Below are positions 39,918 through 49,074 of a stretch of DNA of 64,000 nucleotides, one piece after another (positions within the stretch are counted from its first letter, which is position 1; each line of letters opens with the position of its first letter). Both the position numbers and the translations under genes were made by a program. Below the pieces are notes generated by a model that was not told the origin of the DNA, made no database searches, and saw only the letters and a program-made list of their open reading frames with translations. The DNA is from Phycisphaerales bacterium PN19_bin_20 (GTDB taxonomy: Bacteria > Planctomycetota > Phycisphaerae > Phycisphaerales > UBA1924), in NCBI GenBank assembly GCA_021173225.1, contig JAJOLK010000001.1, positions 212,231 through 276,230 of the forward strand, written 5' to 3'.

Positions 39918-39995
39918 TGCGATCGCTTACGGGCGCTGCGCCCGACCGACGTGAGGGTTGTCCCAGGCCGCCTCTTGCTCAGCCCCGCCTGCTGC

Positions 39996-41063
39996 TTAGC
40001 GGCGGCGACGGCCCGCGGCCAGCATGCCCATGCCCAGCAGCGCGGCGGCGCCGGGGGTCGGGACCGGCACCAGCTCGATGCCCTTGAGCGTCGTGTTGGG
40101 GCCAGCGGTAAAGATCACCGTCGGGGTGCTCAGCGCGATGGCGGAGCTGGCGGTCGCGGTATCGAACCACGACGTGACGGTGTTGGCGTTGCCCGCGCCG
40201 CTTCCGGTGGTGGCGAAGAGCTGCACGCCATTGGCGGTGGTCTGGGCGGCGAGGCCGAAGAGCCCGCCGGTGACGGTGGCCGTGCCACGCGCGACCCATG
40301 AGCCGCTGACGAGCTCGAACTTGCTGAAGCCGGCGGTGGTGGTCAGGTAGAGCAGGTTGAAGCCCGAGCCGGTGCTGGCCTCAACCATGTAGAAGTCCTG
40401 GGCGACGTTGTTGTTGGTCAGGCCAGCGAGGCCGGTGATGGTCGGGGCTGCGGGGGTGCCGCCGAGGGCGTTGACAACGATCGTGGTGACCACGGAGGAC
40501 TGCTGGAGGACGAAGGACGTGCCGCCGAAGGTGCGGGCATTGCGGACGTTGCTGACGAGGGCCGGCGCGGTACCGCTGGGGGCGTAGACTCCGCCCTGAT
40601 CGATGATGAACAGGTCACCACCGGTCCGGAGGGCGGCCGAGCGGGTCTGGCTGCCGGAGTTGCCGGTGTAGGTAGCAAGCTGCGAGTAGTTGAAGTTGGT
40701 GTCCAGCGAGCCGACGCCGCGGGCGGCGATGGTGTTGATGTTGGGCAGGGGGAGGCCGGTGCCGCGCATGGTGTGCCCGGTGAACTGAACGCGCTGGCGA
40801 TCCTGGCTGAGGCTGAGGTAGCCGGTGCTGGTGGCGCTGGCGCTGGTCCACATGGGGTTGGAGCTGGCACCCGAGACGTTAAACGTCTGGACGGGGAGGG
40901 TCTGATTGACGCCCGCCGAGTTGACCTCGATGAGGTTGAACGGGGCGTTGCTAGCGATGGTGGGGCCAGCCTGGAAGACGACCAGGTTGCCGTTGCCGAC
41001 CAACGCGGCCTGGGCCAGACCGGCCGAGGCAAGAACTGCGAGCACAGTGATAACGATCTTCAT
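39996..41063 (-). CDS. secreted PEP-CTERM-like anchored protein
   Basis: 355 aa. Signal peptide (MKIVITVLAVLASAGLAQA), a Thr/Ser/Gly/Asn-rich beta-like body, then a C-terminal sorting tail: PGAAALLGMGMLAAGRRRR, that is Pro, a hydrophobic helix and an Arg cluster. This matches planctomycete PEP-CTERM-type tails processed at the cell envelope. GGAGGAGAG precedes the ATG. Body function is unknown; no exosortase gene is in the window. Confidence 0.8.
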   Translation of the reverse strand: MKIVITVLAVLASAGLAQAALVGNGNLVVFQAGPTIASNAPFNLIEVNSAGVNQTLPVQTFNVSGASSNPMWTSASATSTGYLSLSQDRQRVQFTGHTMRGTGLPLPNINTIAARGVGSLDTNFNYSQLATYTGNSGSQTRSAALRTGGDLFIIDQGGVYAPSGTAPALVSNVRNARTFGGTSFVLQQSSVVTTIVVNALGGTPAAPTITGLAGLTNNNVAQDFYMVEASTGSGFNLLYLTTTAGFSKFELVSGSWVARGTATVTGGLFGLAAQTTANGVQLFATTGSGAGNANTVTSWFDTATASSAIALSTPTVIFTAGPNTTLKGIELVPVPTPGAAALLGMGMLAAGRRRR

Positions 41064-41311
41064 GGAATCTCTCCTCCGGCAGGCCGGAATTGGCCCGCAG
41101 TAGAAGACACTTTAAACCAGCGTTTTCAATCGGTCACCTGCGCGGAGGGCTGGAAACGCAGTCTTTGCGCAACCTTTACGCGGCGCGTCCGACAATGCTG
41201 GCCCATTCGCCGGGCGGCGGCCAAGCACATAGGCACTTTACTTGAGTGATCTCGATTCGTTCGGTAGAAATTCGGACCTGCTTGCCCGTCCGTGTCGCTC
41301 ATCCGCAAGGC

Positions 41312-42484
41312 TCAGCCATTTCGCTGCGCGAAGTCGGCGATAAACCCGGCCAATGCCTTGGCCCCTGCCTCGGGCATCGCGTTGTAAAGACTCGCGCGCA
41401 TCCCGCCCGCGGCACGGTGGCCCGTTAAGCCAGCCAGCCCCTGTTGCGCGGCCTCGGCGGTGAACTTGACGTCCATCGCCTCGCCAGCGTTGCAGCGGAA
41501 GACGATATTCATCACCGAGCGGTCTTCAAGGCGTGCGTGCGGGGTGTAGAAGGCGCTGGCCTTGTCGATCGCGTCATAGACCAGCCCGGCCTTGCGGACG
41601 TTGCGGTCGAGCAGGGTGTGAACGCCGCCCTGATCAAGGATCCACTTGGCCATCACGCCCACGGTGTAGATGGTGAACGCCGGGGGCGTGTTGGGCATGC
41701 TCTGCTCTTTGACGTACGTCCGGAGCTGGAGCATGCGTGGGATCTTGGTGCTGGCCCGCTGGACCAGCTCGTCGCTGACGATCACCACCGTTGCGCCGGT
41801 GATGCCCAGGTTCTTCTGCGCGCTGGCGTAGATCAGACCGTACTTGGTCACGTCGATGGGCCGGCTGAAGATGTCTGAGCACGCGTCGCAAACCACCGGC
41901 GTGCCTGCGGGCAGTTCGGGCAAACGCTCATGCCCACTGGGCGTGCGCCACTGCGTGCCGTAGATCGTGTTGTTGCTGGTCGTGTGCACGTACGCGGGCG
42001 CGGGGCCCGAGTAGCGCGTCTGGGCGGCGTTAGGAATGTAGCTGTGGTTGGTGTCCTTGCTGCTGGCCGCCAGGTGGACGCGCCCGCCGTAGCTGGCGGC
42101 GTGCTGCGTCGCGTCGTCAAACGATCGCTGGCCCCAGTAGCCCGTGACGATGTAGTCGGCCGTCTGCCCCTCGCTCAGCAGGTTGGCCGGCACGATGAAG
42201 TTCTGACTCGACGAGCCGCCGGTCATGAACAGGACGTGGTAGCTGGCGGGGATGTTCCCGATCTTGCGAACGTCGGCGATCGCATCCTCCAAGACCTTCT
42301 GGAACGGGGCCGCCCGGTGGCTGTGCTCCATGATGCCAAGGCCGGTGCCGCGAAAGTTCCAGATGTCCTGCTGAAACTGCCGCAAGACCTCTTCCGGCAG
42401 CACGCTGGGCCCAGCGTTGAAGTTAAAGACGCGGCCCGACGCGAGGTTCTCCACCGCGGACGACGGCATGCGGGTGCTGAGCAT
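41312..42484 (-). CDS. serC: phosphoserine aminotransferase
   Basis: 390 aa. 'FNFNAGPSVLPEEVL' opens, 'MEHSHRAAPFQKVLEDA' and 'FMTGGSSSQNFIVPANLL' are substrate and PLP phosphate blocks, and the PLP lysine is in 'YASAQKNLG' (about Lys223), with 'NIVFRCN' and 'GHRAAGGMRASLYNAMP' near the C-terminus. It makes phosphoserine for serine and a pyridoxine precursor. Length is near the upper end of the family. Confidence 0.94.
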   Translation of the reverse strand: MLSTRMPSSAVENLASGRVFNFNAGPSVLPEEVLRQFQQDIWNFRGTGLGIMEHSHRAAPFQKVLEDAIADVRKIGNIPASYHVLFMTGGSSSQNFIVPANLLSEGQTADYIVTGYWGQRSFDDATQHAASYGGRVHLAASSKDTNHSYIPNAAQTRYSGPAPAYVHTTSNNTIYGTQWRTPSGHERLPELPAGTPVVCDACSDIFSRPIDVTKYGLIYASAQKNLGITGATVVIVSDELVQRASTKIPRMLQLRTYVKEQSMPNTPPAFTIYTVGVMAKWILDQGGVHTLLDRNVRKAGLVYDAIDKASAFYTPHARLEDRSVMNIVFRCNAGEAMDVKFTAEAAQQGLAGLTGHRAAGGMRASLYNAMPEAGAKALAGFIADFAQRNG

Positions 42485-42519
42485 CGGGGATGATAGTTAT
42501 GCCCCGGGCCGGCGGAGAA

Positions 42520-42708
42520 TCAGCCCCGGATCAGCCAGATCGCCAGCACCACCACCGCCAGCAGGGCAAACAGCGACAGCGTGCCGGCGAGCACGACTGC
42601 CAGCGTCGCTCGCTGCCTTGGCATCGGCACGTCGCCCTCTTTGCCCCGGGGCGAGGGGTGGGCTTTGGCGTGCTTGGCGTCGTGCTTTTGGTGCTTGGCG
42701 TGGGCCAT
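42520..42708 (-). CDS. small single-span membrane protein
   Basis: 62 aa. A His/Lys-rich N-terminus (about residues 1-20) is followed by one transmembrane helix at about 37-60 ('LAVVLAGTLSLFALLAVVVL') and a short basic end. It sits 35 bp before serC on the same strand. No family recognised; the longer frame upstream is not supported. Confidence 0.5.
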   Translation of the reverse strand: MAHAKHQKHDAKHAKAHPSPRGKEGDVPMPRQRATLAVVLAGTLSLFALLAVVVLAIWLIRG

Positions 42709-42733
42709 ATCGCAGTGTACCGGCAAAGGGCGT

Positions 42734-43240
42734 TTAGGGCGTCGGAAAGCTGATGCTCGCGGCACATGCCTGCGCGGCGCCAGCCAGCAGCGGGTCGATG
42801 GTCTCGCCAATGCCTGAGCGGACCTGCCGCTCGATGCCCGCATTGAGCAGTTTGCCCATCATGCCGCTTGCGGGGGGCGTGCTGACGCTGGCGACCACCC
42901 GCAGCACGTTGGGCCCGGTGGCGGTGATGGCGAAGCTGGTGACGGGCCCGAAGATCTGCCCGCCAACGGTGGTCCGCATGGTGATCTTGGCGGGCTTGCC
43001 CGAGAGGTCGAGCTCAAACTTGACCTGCCCGATCTGCTTGTCGATGTCCGCGCCCATTTTGGCGAACGGCGCAAGGGCCGACTTGATGTTGGCGATGCTG
43101 TCTGGCCCGAGGCTTCCGGCGGACTGCTGGAGCTGATTGGCGAGGGCGTCAAAGTACGCCGCGGGCGTGGTGCCGGCGACGTCGGCGGTGCGGGTCGAGG
43201 TGCTGCCGGTGGCGGAACGCTTTTTGAACGGGTTGAGCAT
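42734..43240 (-). CDS. protein of unknown function
   Basis: 168 aa. Begins MLNPFKKR; 'IDKQIGQVKFELDLSGKPAK' and 'GQIFGPVTSFAITATGP' suggest a small beta domain, followed by a helical end with 'GKLLNAGIERQVRSGIGE'. No signal peptide in this form; an in-frame ATG at 43258 would add six residues. Function not recognised. The 339-bp gap to the next gene (43241-43579) shows nothing I can support. Confidence 0.55.
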   Translation of the reverse strand: MLNPFKKRSATGSTSTRTADVAGTTPAAYFDALANQLQQSAGSLGPDSIANIKSALAPFAKMGADIDKQIGQVKFELDLSGKPAKITMRTTVGGQIFGPVTSFAITATGPNVLRVVASVSTPPASGMMGKLLNAGIERQVRSGIGETIDPLLAGAAQACAASISFPTP

Positions 43241-43579
43241 GTTTTGGCCCCTGAGCATCGGCCCGCCTGCACGCGCGGCACGAGAGTTAAGCGGGAGTGT
43301 ACGGGCCGCGTAAAGCTGAGGGGTGATTGCACAGGCTTGGACGTGGGCATCGGAAAGCCACGGCCTGGGCAACCCCTACAGCCACGCGGACGGGCCACCT
43401 GAGCGCACGCAGGCGATTGTTGTTTGCGTTGGTTGCGATGCTTGATGGCGGTCCGCCGAGCGGCACCAGCGCGGGCCAACAGACCCGCACGTCATACGCG
43501 TCCGGATAGCCCCGCACTGGCTACGGCGTCAAAGAGACGGCAAATCAGTGCTGCGCGCCCCAACCCGCTAATATGGCAC

Positions 43580-44317
43580 ATGGCGAACGAAACTGCGAGT
43601 CAGCCTGCGGCGCGGCTGCTTGGAATCATGAGGAACTTGAAAGCACAGTCTGCTAAACATGGTGGCGTTCCTGGCTGGCACGTTTGGGGGAAAGCCCTTG
43701 AACTAGAGGTGGTCAATGACCGGACGGTACTCGCGCCGATCTCTAAAGTTCTGTCGCTCGGCGAGCAGGTATTTGTGGCTGGCAAGAACCGACAACTGTC
43801 CGCGGATTTGCACCTCACCTGGATGCCAACGCTAGAGAGGGTCTCCGGGATTACCTGCCTAAGCGAACGGGCCGAGATCATTAGCGGGCTCCTGGATACG
43901 GGGTTCGACAAGGCCCTTGCAATTACCGCTTTTGATTTAAAAAAACCTAGCGAAGAAACGTCCATTGACGTGGAAGAACTCAATAAGATTGCGTCGGATA
44001 TCGAGAAGTTGCAGGCAAAGCTGACCAAGTCCTCACTTCCACCGGTGCTGTTGGCGGAGTTGAATCGAGCCGTCGCCTTCATGCGAGAGCAGATCGTCGG
44101 TTATCGAATCAGCGGTATTGAGGGTCTGCGCGACGCCGTGAATCTTGCGTTCGCAACTATGTTGCTGCACAAGGACAAGGTGGAGTCGAACCGCAATGAC
44201 GAATACATGGTCGGGTGCTGGACCATCTTCAAGCGTGTCAGGGATGTCATCGGTCTCGCTGCGGACGTGCTCAAGATTCTGCCCTATTTGCCCGCGGTCC
44301 CGCCGTTCCTTGATTAA
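43580..44317 (+). CDS. orphan protein of unknown function, lower GC
   Basis: 245 aa. Its base composition is visibly more AT-rich than the neighbours (for example the run around 43931-43960), suggesting later acquisition. Residues about 130-185 are charged and coiled-coil-like ('EELNKIASDIEKLQAKLTK'), and the C-terminus is hydrophobic with Pro. No family recognised. ATG at 43580 chosen because the upstream in-frame part is Arg/Pro-rich and unlike a protein. Convergent with the RsbU gene. Confidence 0.6.
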   Translation: MANETASQPAARLLGIMRNLKAQSAKHGGVPGWHVWGKALELEVVNDRTVLAPISKVLSLGEQVFVAGKNRQLSADLHLTWMPTLERVSGITCLSERAEIISGLLDTGFDKALAITAFDLKKPSEETSIDVEELNKIASDIEKLQAKLTKSSLPPVLLAELNRAVAFMREQIVGYRISGIEGLRDAVNLAFATMLLHKDKVESNRNDEYMVGCWTIFKRVRDVIGLAADVLKILPYLPAVPPFLD

Positions 44318-44327
44318 TCGACGCCTT

Positions 44328-44389
44328 GTGGCCGTGCCGCTGATTCGCTCGTTGTGAAGCGAACTAGTGCCCGGACTGTTTGTCCGCCC
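44328..44389. repeat. 62-bp direct repeat, copy A
   Basis: Aligns without gaps to 45945-46006 with 54 of 62 bases identical by eye. The most conserved parts are GTGGCCGTGCC, TGAAGCGAAC and AGTGCCCGGACTGTTTGTCC. The CGGAC/GTCCG ends can form a small hairpin. It lies between the 3' ends of two convergent genes. Confidence 0.7.
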
Positions 44390-44455
44390 TCCCGAAACCC
44401 TACCGCCGCCCCCGCCGATAAAGCTGGGTTGTAATAGTGCCGCGCACCCGCGCAC

Positions 44456-45910
44456 TCACGCAGAAGCTTCACCTGCGCGGGCTGCGGAGGTTGAGGGTTC
44501 GGGCTTGACTCGGATGACGGCGATCAGCACGTCATCTTCAGATGCGCCGTGGCGGTAGGCGGTGACTTCGCCCATGATGGTGCGGGGCAGGTGTTCATCG
44601 TCCCGTGCGGCGCTGGTGATGCGCTCAAGGCCGTGTTGGCCGAGGTCTTGTCCCTTGGCGTTGCGGCATTCCACAGCACCATCGGTGTACAGCACCAGCG
44701 CGGTGTCAACGCTCAGGCGAATCTCGGCCTCATCGGCCTCGAAGTCTTCGGGCGTGAAGGGGCCGAGAATCGCGGCCGTTGGCTTGATCGCGGTGACGGC
44801 ACCGTCTGCAGCGCGAAGCAGCGGTGAGGGGTGCCCCGCGATACAAAGTCGGGCACGCCCATCGGGCCAGACGCGGGCGGCCAAGGCCGTGGCGAAGACC
44901 GATTCGTCGGCGAGGGTGAGGTGTATGTAGCGGTTCAGGGCCGTCATGATCAGGGCGGGTGTGGTGTCACGCGATTCAGCGAGCGTTCGTTTGAGTTCGC
45001 CGTGCAGGCGGTTGACGGCGAGCGCCGCGGCGACGCCGTGGCCGGTGACATCGATGACCACGACCAGCAGCGAACCGTCGGTACCGTGGGAGACATCGAG
45101 AAAATCACCGCCGAGCTCGCGCATAGGTTCGTAGGCGTATTCGATGCGGATTGGGCCCTGGCGGGTGGGCTGAGGGAACAGGCGTTCGTGCAGACGGCGG
45201 GCGAAGACAAGCTCGCGCTCAACCTCTGCGTAGCGAGCGCCGATGCGTCGAAGCCCAAGTGTTTCGCGCAGATTACCGGCCCGGAAGAACGTGATGGCCA
45301 AGCCCGGCAGGCCGGCGGCCAACGGAAGTGCTATCCCCAAGGCGATGAAGTTTGGCGAGTCGTTGCCGCCAAGTGATGCCAGCGCTGCGAGCCCCGACCA
45401 CGCTACCGGGGGGACGCACGCTTCCAGCAGCGTCCACGGCACGATGATCGCCGCGGCGGTGTGGAGAACAACCATAAAGATCAGCAGTACAAAGATGGGC
45501 CCGAGGTTGCCGGTGAAGCCCAGCGGCCGCAGTGCCTCGCTGATGCCCGCGGCCAGAACGATCGCGCCGGTTGTCTGGCTAACGGCAGAGGCGATCACGA
45601 TGAGGGTGGTTCGCCAGATCAGCGATCGGAGGGTGATCTTCGCGAATCCACGACGGAAAATCATGGGAAGCGTGATGAGCGCCAGACCAACAAATAGACC
45701 CGCCAGCATGCCAATGTTGCTGAGCCGGGTTGAACGCGGGGCAAGAACAACTGTGCTGAGCCACCACTGCAGCCCGGAAAGTACAATGAGCAGCGCCCCG
45801 ACGACGGTGGCGAAGCTGATGACGCGGCGGCGCAAAATCTCAAGCCGAGCTTGATCGAACTCGCCCTGTGACAGGGCGGCAGCGGCGTAATTTGGGGTTG
45901 AAATTGACAC
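44456..45910 (-). CDS. RsbU/SpoIIE-type PP2C phosphatase, membrane-bound
   Basis: 484 aa. Six or so transmembrane helices fill residues about 30-230; a short coiled-coil ('EVERELVFARRLHERLFPQ') leads to a PP2C domain with metal ligands in 'RELGGDFLDVSHGTDG' and 'VVIDVTGHGVAAALAV', then 'LCIAGHPSPLL' and 'LVLYTDGAVECRNA' and C-terminal 'EDDVLIAVIRVKP'. Such enzymes dephosphorylate anti-sigma-factor antagonists. GTG start at 45910. Flanked on both sides by a 62-bp direct repeat. Confidence 0.85.
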   Translation of the reverse strand: MSISTPNYAAAALSQGEFDQARLEILRRRVISFATVVGALLIVLSGLQWWLSTVVLAPRSTRLSNIGMLAGLFVGLALITLPMIFRRGFAKITLRSLIWRTTLIVIASAVSQTTGAIVLAAGISEALRPLGFTGNLGPIFVLLIFMVVLHTAAAIIVPWTLLEACVPPVAWSGLAALASLGGNDSPNFIALGIALPLAAGLPGLAITFFRAGNLRETLGLRRIGARYAEVERELVFARRLHERLFPQPTRQGPIRIEYAYEPMRELGGDFLDVSHGTDGSLLVVVIDVTGHGVAAALAVNRLHGELKRTLAESRDTTPALIMTALNRYIHLTLADESVFATALAARVWPDGRARLCIAGHPSPLLRAADGAVTAIKPTAAILGPFTPEDFEADEAEIRLSVDTALVLYTDGAVECRNAKGQDLGQHGLERITSAARDDEHLPRTIMGEVTAYRHGASEDDVLIAVIRVKPEPSTSAARAGEASA

Positions 45911-45944
45911 TGTCGCAGGGTAGGGGGCGTGACATGGATCTGAG

Positions 45945-46006
45945 GTGGCCGTGCCACTGATCTACTAGTCCTGAAGCGAACCAGTGCCCGGACTGTTTGT
46001 CCGCCC
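45945..46006. repeat. 62-bp direct repeat, copy B
   Basis: Partner of 44328-44389, same orientation, 54 of 62 identical. It lies between the divergent RsbU-type gene and the PfpI gene, followed by a C-rich tract of CCCCCGCA units at 46036-46081. The gap 45911-46254 otherwise shows no gene. Confidence 0.7.
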
Positions 46007-46254
46007 GGAACGTCCATCCACTGCGCGCCCCTCACCCCGCACCCCCCGCACCCCCGCACCCCCGCACCCCCGCGCCCCCGTCGCTGGGCTGCTTGCTCGA
46101 ATGCTGGCGCGGTGCGGACAGATCAACGGCACGCGACCGCCGCCACACGGCGATGCCACGCTCCGAGGCCATCTTTTGCAAGAACAAGTTCCCCATTGAC
46201 GTTCCTTTCGCACGATGAGGCCGCCTTTGGCCGCGGTGCCGTAAAGGATCGTTC

Positions 46255-46851
46255 ATGCCACAATCAAACACTGATCTCACCCCATCCCAATCCAAGCCTC
46301 TCGCGGGCCGCAAAGTCGCCGTGCTGGTCACCGACGGCTTCGAACAGATCGAGCTGACCTCGCCCATGCAGGTGCTCAAAGCTGCGGGTGCCGAAGTCTC
46401 CATCGTGAGCCTCGCCGCCGGTGAGATTCAGGGCTTCCACCACTTCGAGAAGGCCGACCGCTTCATCGTAGACCTTGACGTGGCCGACGCGTCCGCCTCC
46501 ACCTTCGACGCCCTGCTCCTGCCCGGGGGCCTCGGCAACCCCGATGCGCTTCGCGCCAACGCCGCGGCCGTCTCGTTCGTGCGCGGATTCTTCGAGCAGC
46601 ACAAGCCTGTCGCCGCCATCTGCCATGGCCCGTGGCTGCTCGCCGAAGCCGATGTGCTCAAAGGCCGCCGAGTGACGTCTTACGCCTCGATCAAGACCGA
46701 CCTAATGAACGCAGGAGCCGAGTGGACTGACGAGGCGTGCGTCGTCGACCAAGGCCTCGTGACCAGCCGCAGTCCCGCAGACCTCGAAGCCTTCAACGCC
46801 AAACTGATCGAAGAGTTCGCCGAGGGCGTCCACTACGGCCAGCACGCCTAA
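46255..46851 (+). CDS. DJ-1/PfpI family protein
   Basis: 198 aa. 'KVAVLVTDGFEQIELTSPMQ' with the conserved Glu, 'DALLLPGGLGNPDALR' and the nucleophile elbow 'AAICHGPWLLAEADVL' (Cys in A-x-C-H-G) are the PfpI signatures; 'TSYASIKTDLMNAGAEWTDE' is typical of the YhbO/PfpI general stress and deglycase group. A single domain of usual length plus a short leader. Confidence 0.9.
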   Translation: MPQSNTDLTPSQSKPLAGRKVAVLVTDGFEQIELTSPMQVLKAAGAEVSIVSLAAGEIQGFHHFEKADRFIVDLDVADASASTFDALLLPGGLGNPDALRANAAAVSFVRGFFEQHKPVAAICHGPWLLAEADVLKGRRVTSYASIKTDLMNAGAEWTDEACVVDQGLVTSRSPADLEAFNAKLIEEFAEGVHYGQHA

Positions 46852-47082
46852 GACGCCGCGCGACAACGCAATAGGAATAGCTTGGTCGTTTTAGATGGGC
46901 ATTTACGTTAGCGGGGCTCGCGCGCTAGACCCCGGCGACGCCACGATGTCCGCCTCTAACAGGCTGGTCGAGACGCGGAGACGCGGCGAGGCGCGGCGGC
47001 GTGAGGCGTGATGGCGGGGTCGTCTGGGCGAGGGTCCTGTTGATTAGGTCACGCGGCGGTGTGTTGCCGCAGTGGATGCGTT

Positions 47083-49074
47083 TTACTCCAAGGCAATGGG
47101 GCTTCCGGCGCGCCAGAGTTCTAACAGATCGCCGAGTACGGCCTGAGCCGTGGGCAGGCGGCCTGCGCCGCGGCCGCCGACGATCCGGCGTGTTCCGCCG
47201 CTCAATTCAAACACCGCGCAGTTGCGCTCGGCCTCGACGCCCGCGAGCGGATCTGCTAGTCCCACGTTGATAAGCGATACGCCCGTGCGCAGCTGGCCGG
47301 TGAATTGCTTGTCTACGCGCGCCGCGCGGGAACCGTGAGGCTCGCGCTCCAGCCACGCGATGCTGCGCGGGCGCTGGCCGGGAGAGGCCTTCGCGAGTGC
47401 GGCGGCGATCGCCTGTGCCGTGAGCGGCTCGCGGGTGACGGAGCTCGGTTCGATCCGAATCCCGAAGGCCGCGTGCGCCACCAGCACCAGTTTGTTGGCT
47501 GCGTCGTGCCCGTCCAAGTCAGTGCTTGGGTCGGCCTCGGCGAAGCCCGCCTGCTGCGCGGCTCGGACGGCGTCCTCAAACCCGTCACCGGCCAGCACGC
47601 GGTCGAGCACGAAGTTGCTCGTGGCGTTGAGCACCGCGCGGACGCGCACAACCGCGCCGGCCAGCAAAGCCGCGTGCTCAAGCACCGGCGCTGCCCCGCC
47701 GACGGCGGCCCCGCACCTCAGGCTCAACCCGCGCCTGGCGGCCAGGGCCCGCAGGGCCGGCCCGTGCGCGGCTAGAACGGCCTTGTTCGCCGACACGACA
47801 TGGGCACCTGCTCGCAAGGCTTTGGCGATCGCGCTCCGCGCCGGCTCAAGCCCGCCCAGGCACTCAACAACCACGTCCGCGCTGCGCACGGCCTCGGTAA
47901 GGTCGCTGGTCAGCAGTGGTGGGGCGGTTCCATCTTCGGTGTTGAGTGCGCCGGCGCGCCGAGCCTTGTCAAGGTCGCGGGCCGCGATCGCTCGCACGTC
48001 AAACTGGGCTTGCTGGCAACGCAGTAGCGCGACGACGCCCTGCCCGACGGTGCCAAAGCCCAGCACCGCCACACGCAGCGCGCGAGCCAGCGTCGGGGCC
48101 AATTCGAGCGTGCGGCCTTGATCGTTGGGCGTGACGAGCGTGGCGCTGACGCCCCCGAGGGAGCCGACCTCAAAGTGCAGCCCAGTGCCGCGGACAAGGG
48201 CGAGGGCCTTGTTCTGGACGATGTGCCCGCCAAGCGTGAGCGCTTCGTTCACGCTGACAAGCGCGTAGCGCAGCGGGCGTGGCCCGGGCTTCGCGGGGTC
48301 GTGCTGATAGAGCCCGTCTACGTCTTTGATGAGTCTGCAGCGCGCGCCGAGGCGCTGGGCGAGGAACAGGGCCGTGAGGTCTGACCCGCCGCGGCCCAAC
48401 AGCGTGACGCCGCCACCGTGCCCGACGCCCACGAAGCCCGGCACAACGCACACGCCCACGCGGTTCAGCGTTCGCTCGATCCGATCAACGTCGAGCGAAA
48501 CCGGCTCGGCGTCGAGCGTGTCGCCGAGTGTTCGAAGGCCGAGGGCCCAGGGTGTGAGTACGGCGGCGTCGATGCCGGCGCGCCCGAGCGCCAGGCCGAG
48601 CAGCGCCGCTGACTGCAACTCACCGGTGGCCAGCAGCAGGGCGGTGGAATCTTCGCTCGCGTTGACGCCGTACGCGCTGGCGCAATCCAGCAGCGCGTCG
48701 GTTTGGCCCTCGATGGCGCTGACGACGGCGACGACGCGGTAGCCCTCACGCAGCCAGCGGTAGACCTCGTGGACAACGCGCAGCACGTCGCGCTCGTGCT
48801 TAAGGACGGAGCCGCCGAACTTCAGCACGATCGTGCGCGGCGCCAGCGGTGTCGCGAGCGCTGGCGGCGTCACGCGCTCGGCGGCGTGTGCCACGGTTCG
48901 AGGCTTGGTCTGGATCTGCTTTCGATCTTCGAGTGTGGACTTGCCGGGGCTCGGCTTGGCCTTGCGGCCCGTGCCGTTGGCTGCGCGGATCTTTGCTGCG
49001 CTGGGTGGGGCGCCGTTTGCGGCGCGACGTGTGGTGCCGGTGATGGAACTATTGCTCTTGAAGGTCGTCTTCAA
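47083..49074 (-). CDS. thrA: fused aspartokinase-homoserine dehydrogenase, no ACT domains
   Basis: 663 aa. A basic 75-residue extension precedes the aspartokinase domain (KFGGSV at 85-90, 'LLATGELQSAALLGLALG', 'LGRGGSDLTALFLAQRLGA'), which runs to about 325. Homoserine dehydrogenase begins near 331 ('VAVLGFGTVGQG') with 'SANKAVLAAHG', 'GAAVGGAAPVLEH', 'NATSNFVLDRV' and 'GFAEADPSTDLDGHDAANKL'. In ThrA/MetL two ACT domains separate the halves (about 810-820 aa); here there is no room for them. Start TTG at 49074 overlaps the upstream gene's TGA (TTGA). Part of the SAM-riboswitch unit. Confidence 0.88.
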   Translation of the reverse strand: MKTTFKSNSSITGTTRRAANGAPPSAAKIRAANGTGRKAKPSPGKSTLEDRKQIQTKPRTVAHAAERVTPPALATPLAPRTIVLKFGGSVLKHERDVLRVVHEVYRWLREGYRVVAVVSAIEGQTDALLDCASAYGVNASEDSTALLLATGELQSAALLGLALGRAGIDAAVLTPWALGLRTLGDTLDAEPVSLDVDRIERTLNRVGVCVVPGFVGVGHGGGVTLLGRGGSDLTALFLAQRLGARCRLIKDVDGLYQHDPAKPGPRPLRYALVSVNEALTLGGHIVQNKALALVRGTGLHFEVGSLGGVSATLVTPNDQGRTLELAPTLARALRVAVLGFGTVGQGVVALLRCQQAQFDVRAIAARDLDKARRAGALNTEDGTAPPLLTSDLTEAVRSADVVVECLGGLEPARSAIAKALRAGAHVVSANKAVLAAHGPALRALAARRGLSLRCGAAVGGAAPVLEHAALLAGAVVRVRAVLNATSNFVLDRVLAGDGFEDAVRAAQQAGFAEADPSTDLDGHDAANKLVLVAHAAFGIRIEPSSVTREPLTAQAIAAALAKASPGQRPRSIAWLEREPHGSRAARVDKQFTGQLRTGVSLINVGLADPLAGVEAERNCAVFELSGGTRRIVGGRGAGRLPTAQAVLGDLLELWRAGSPIALE

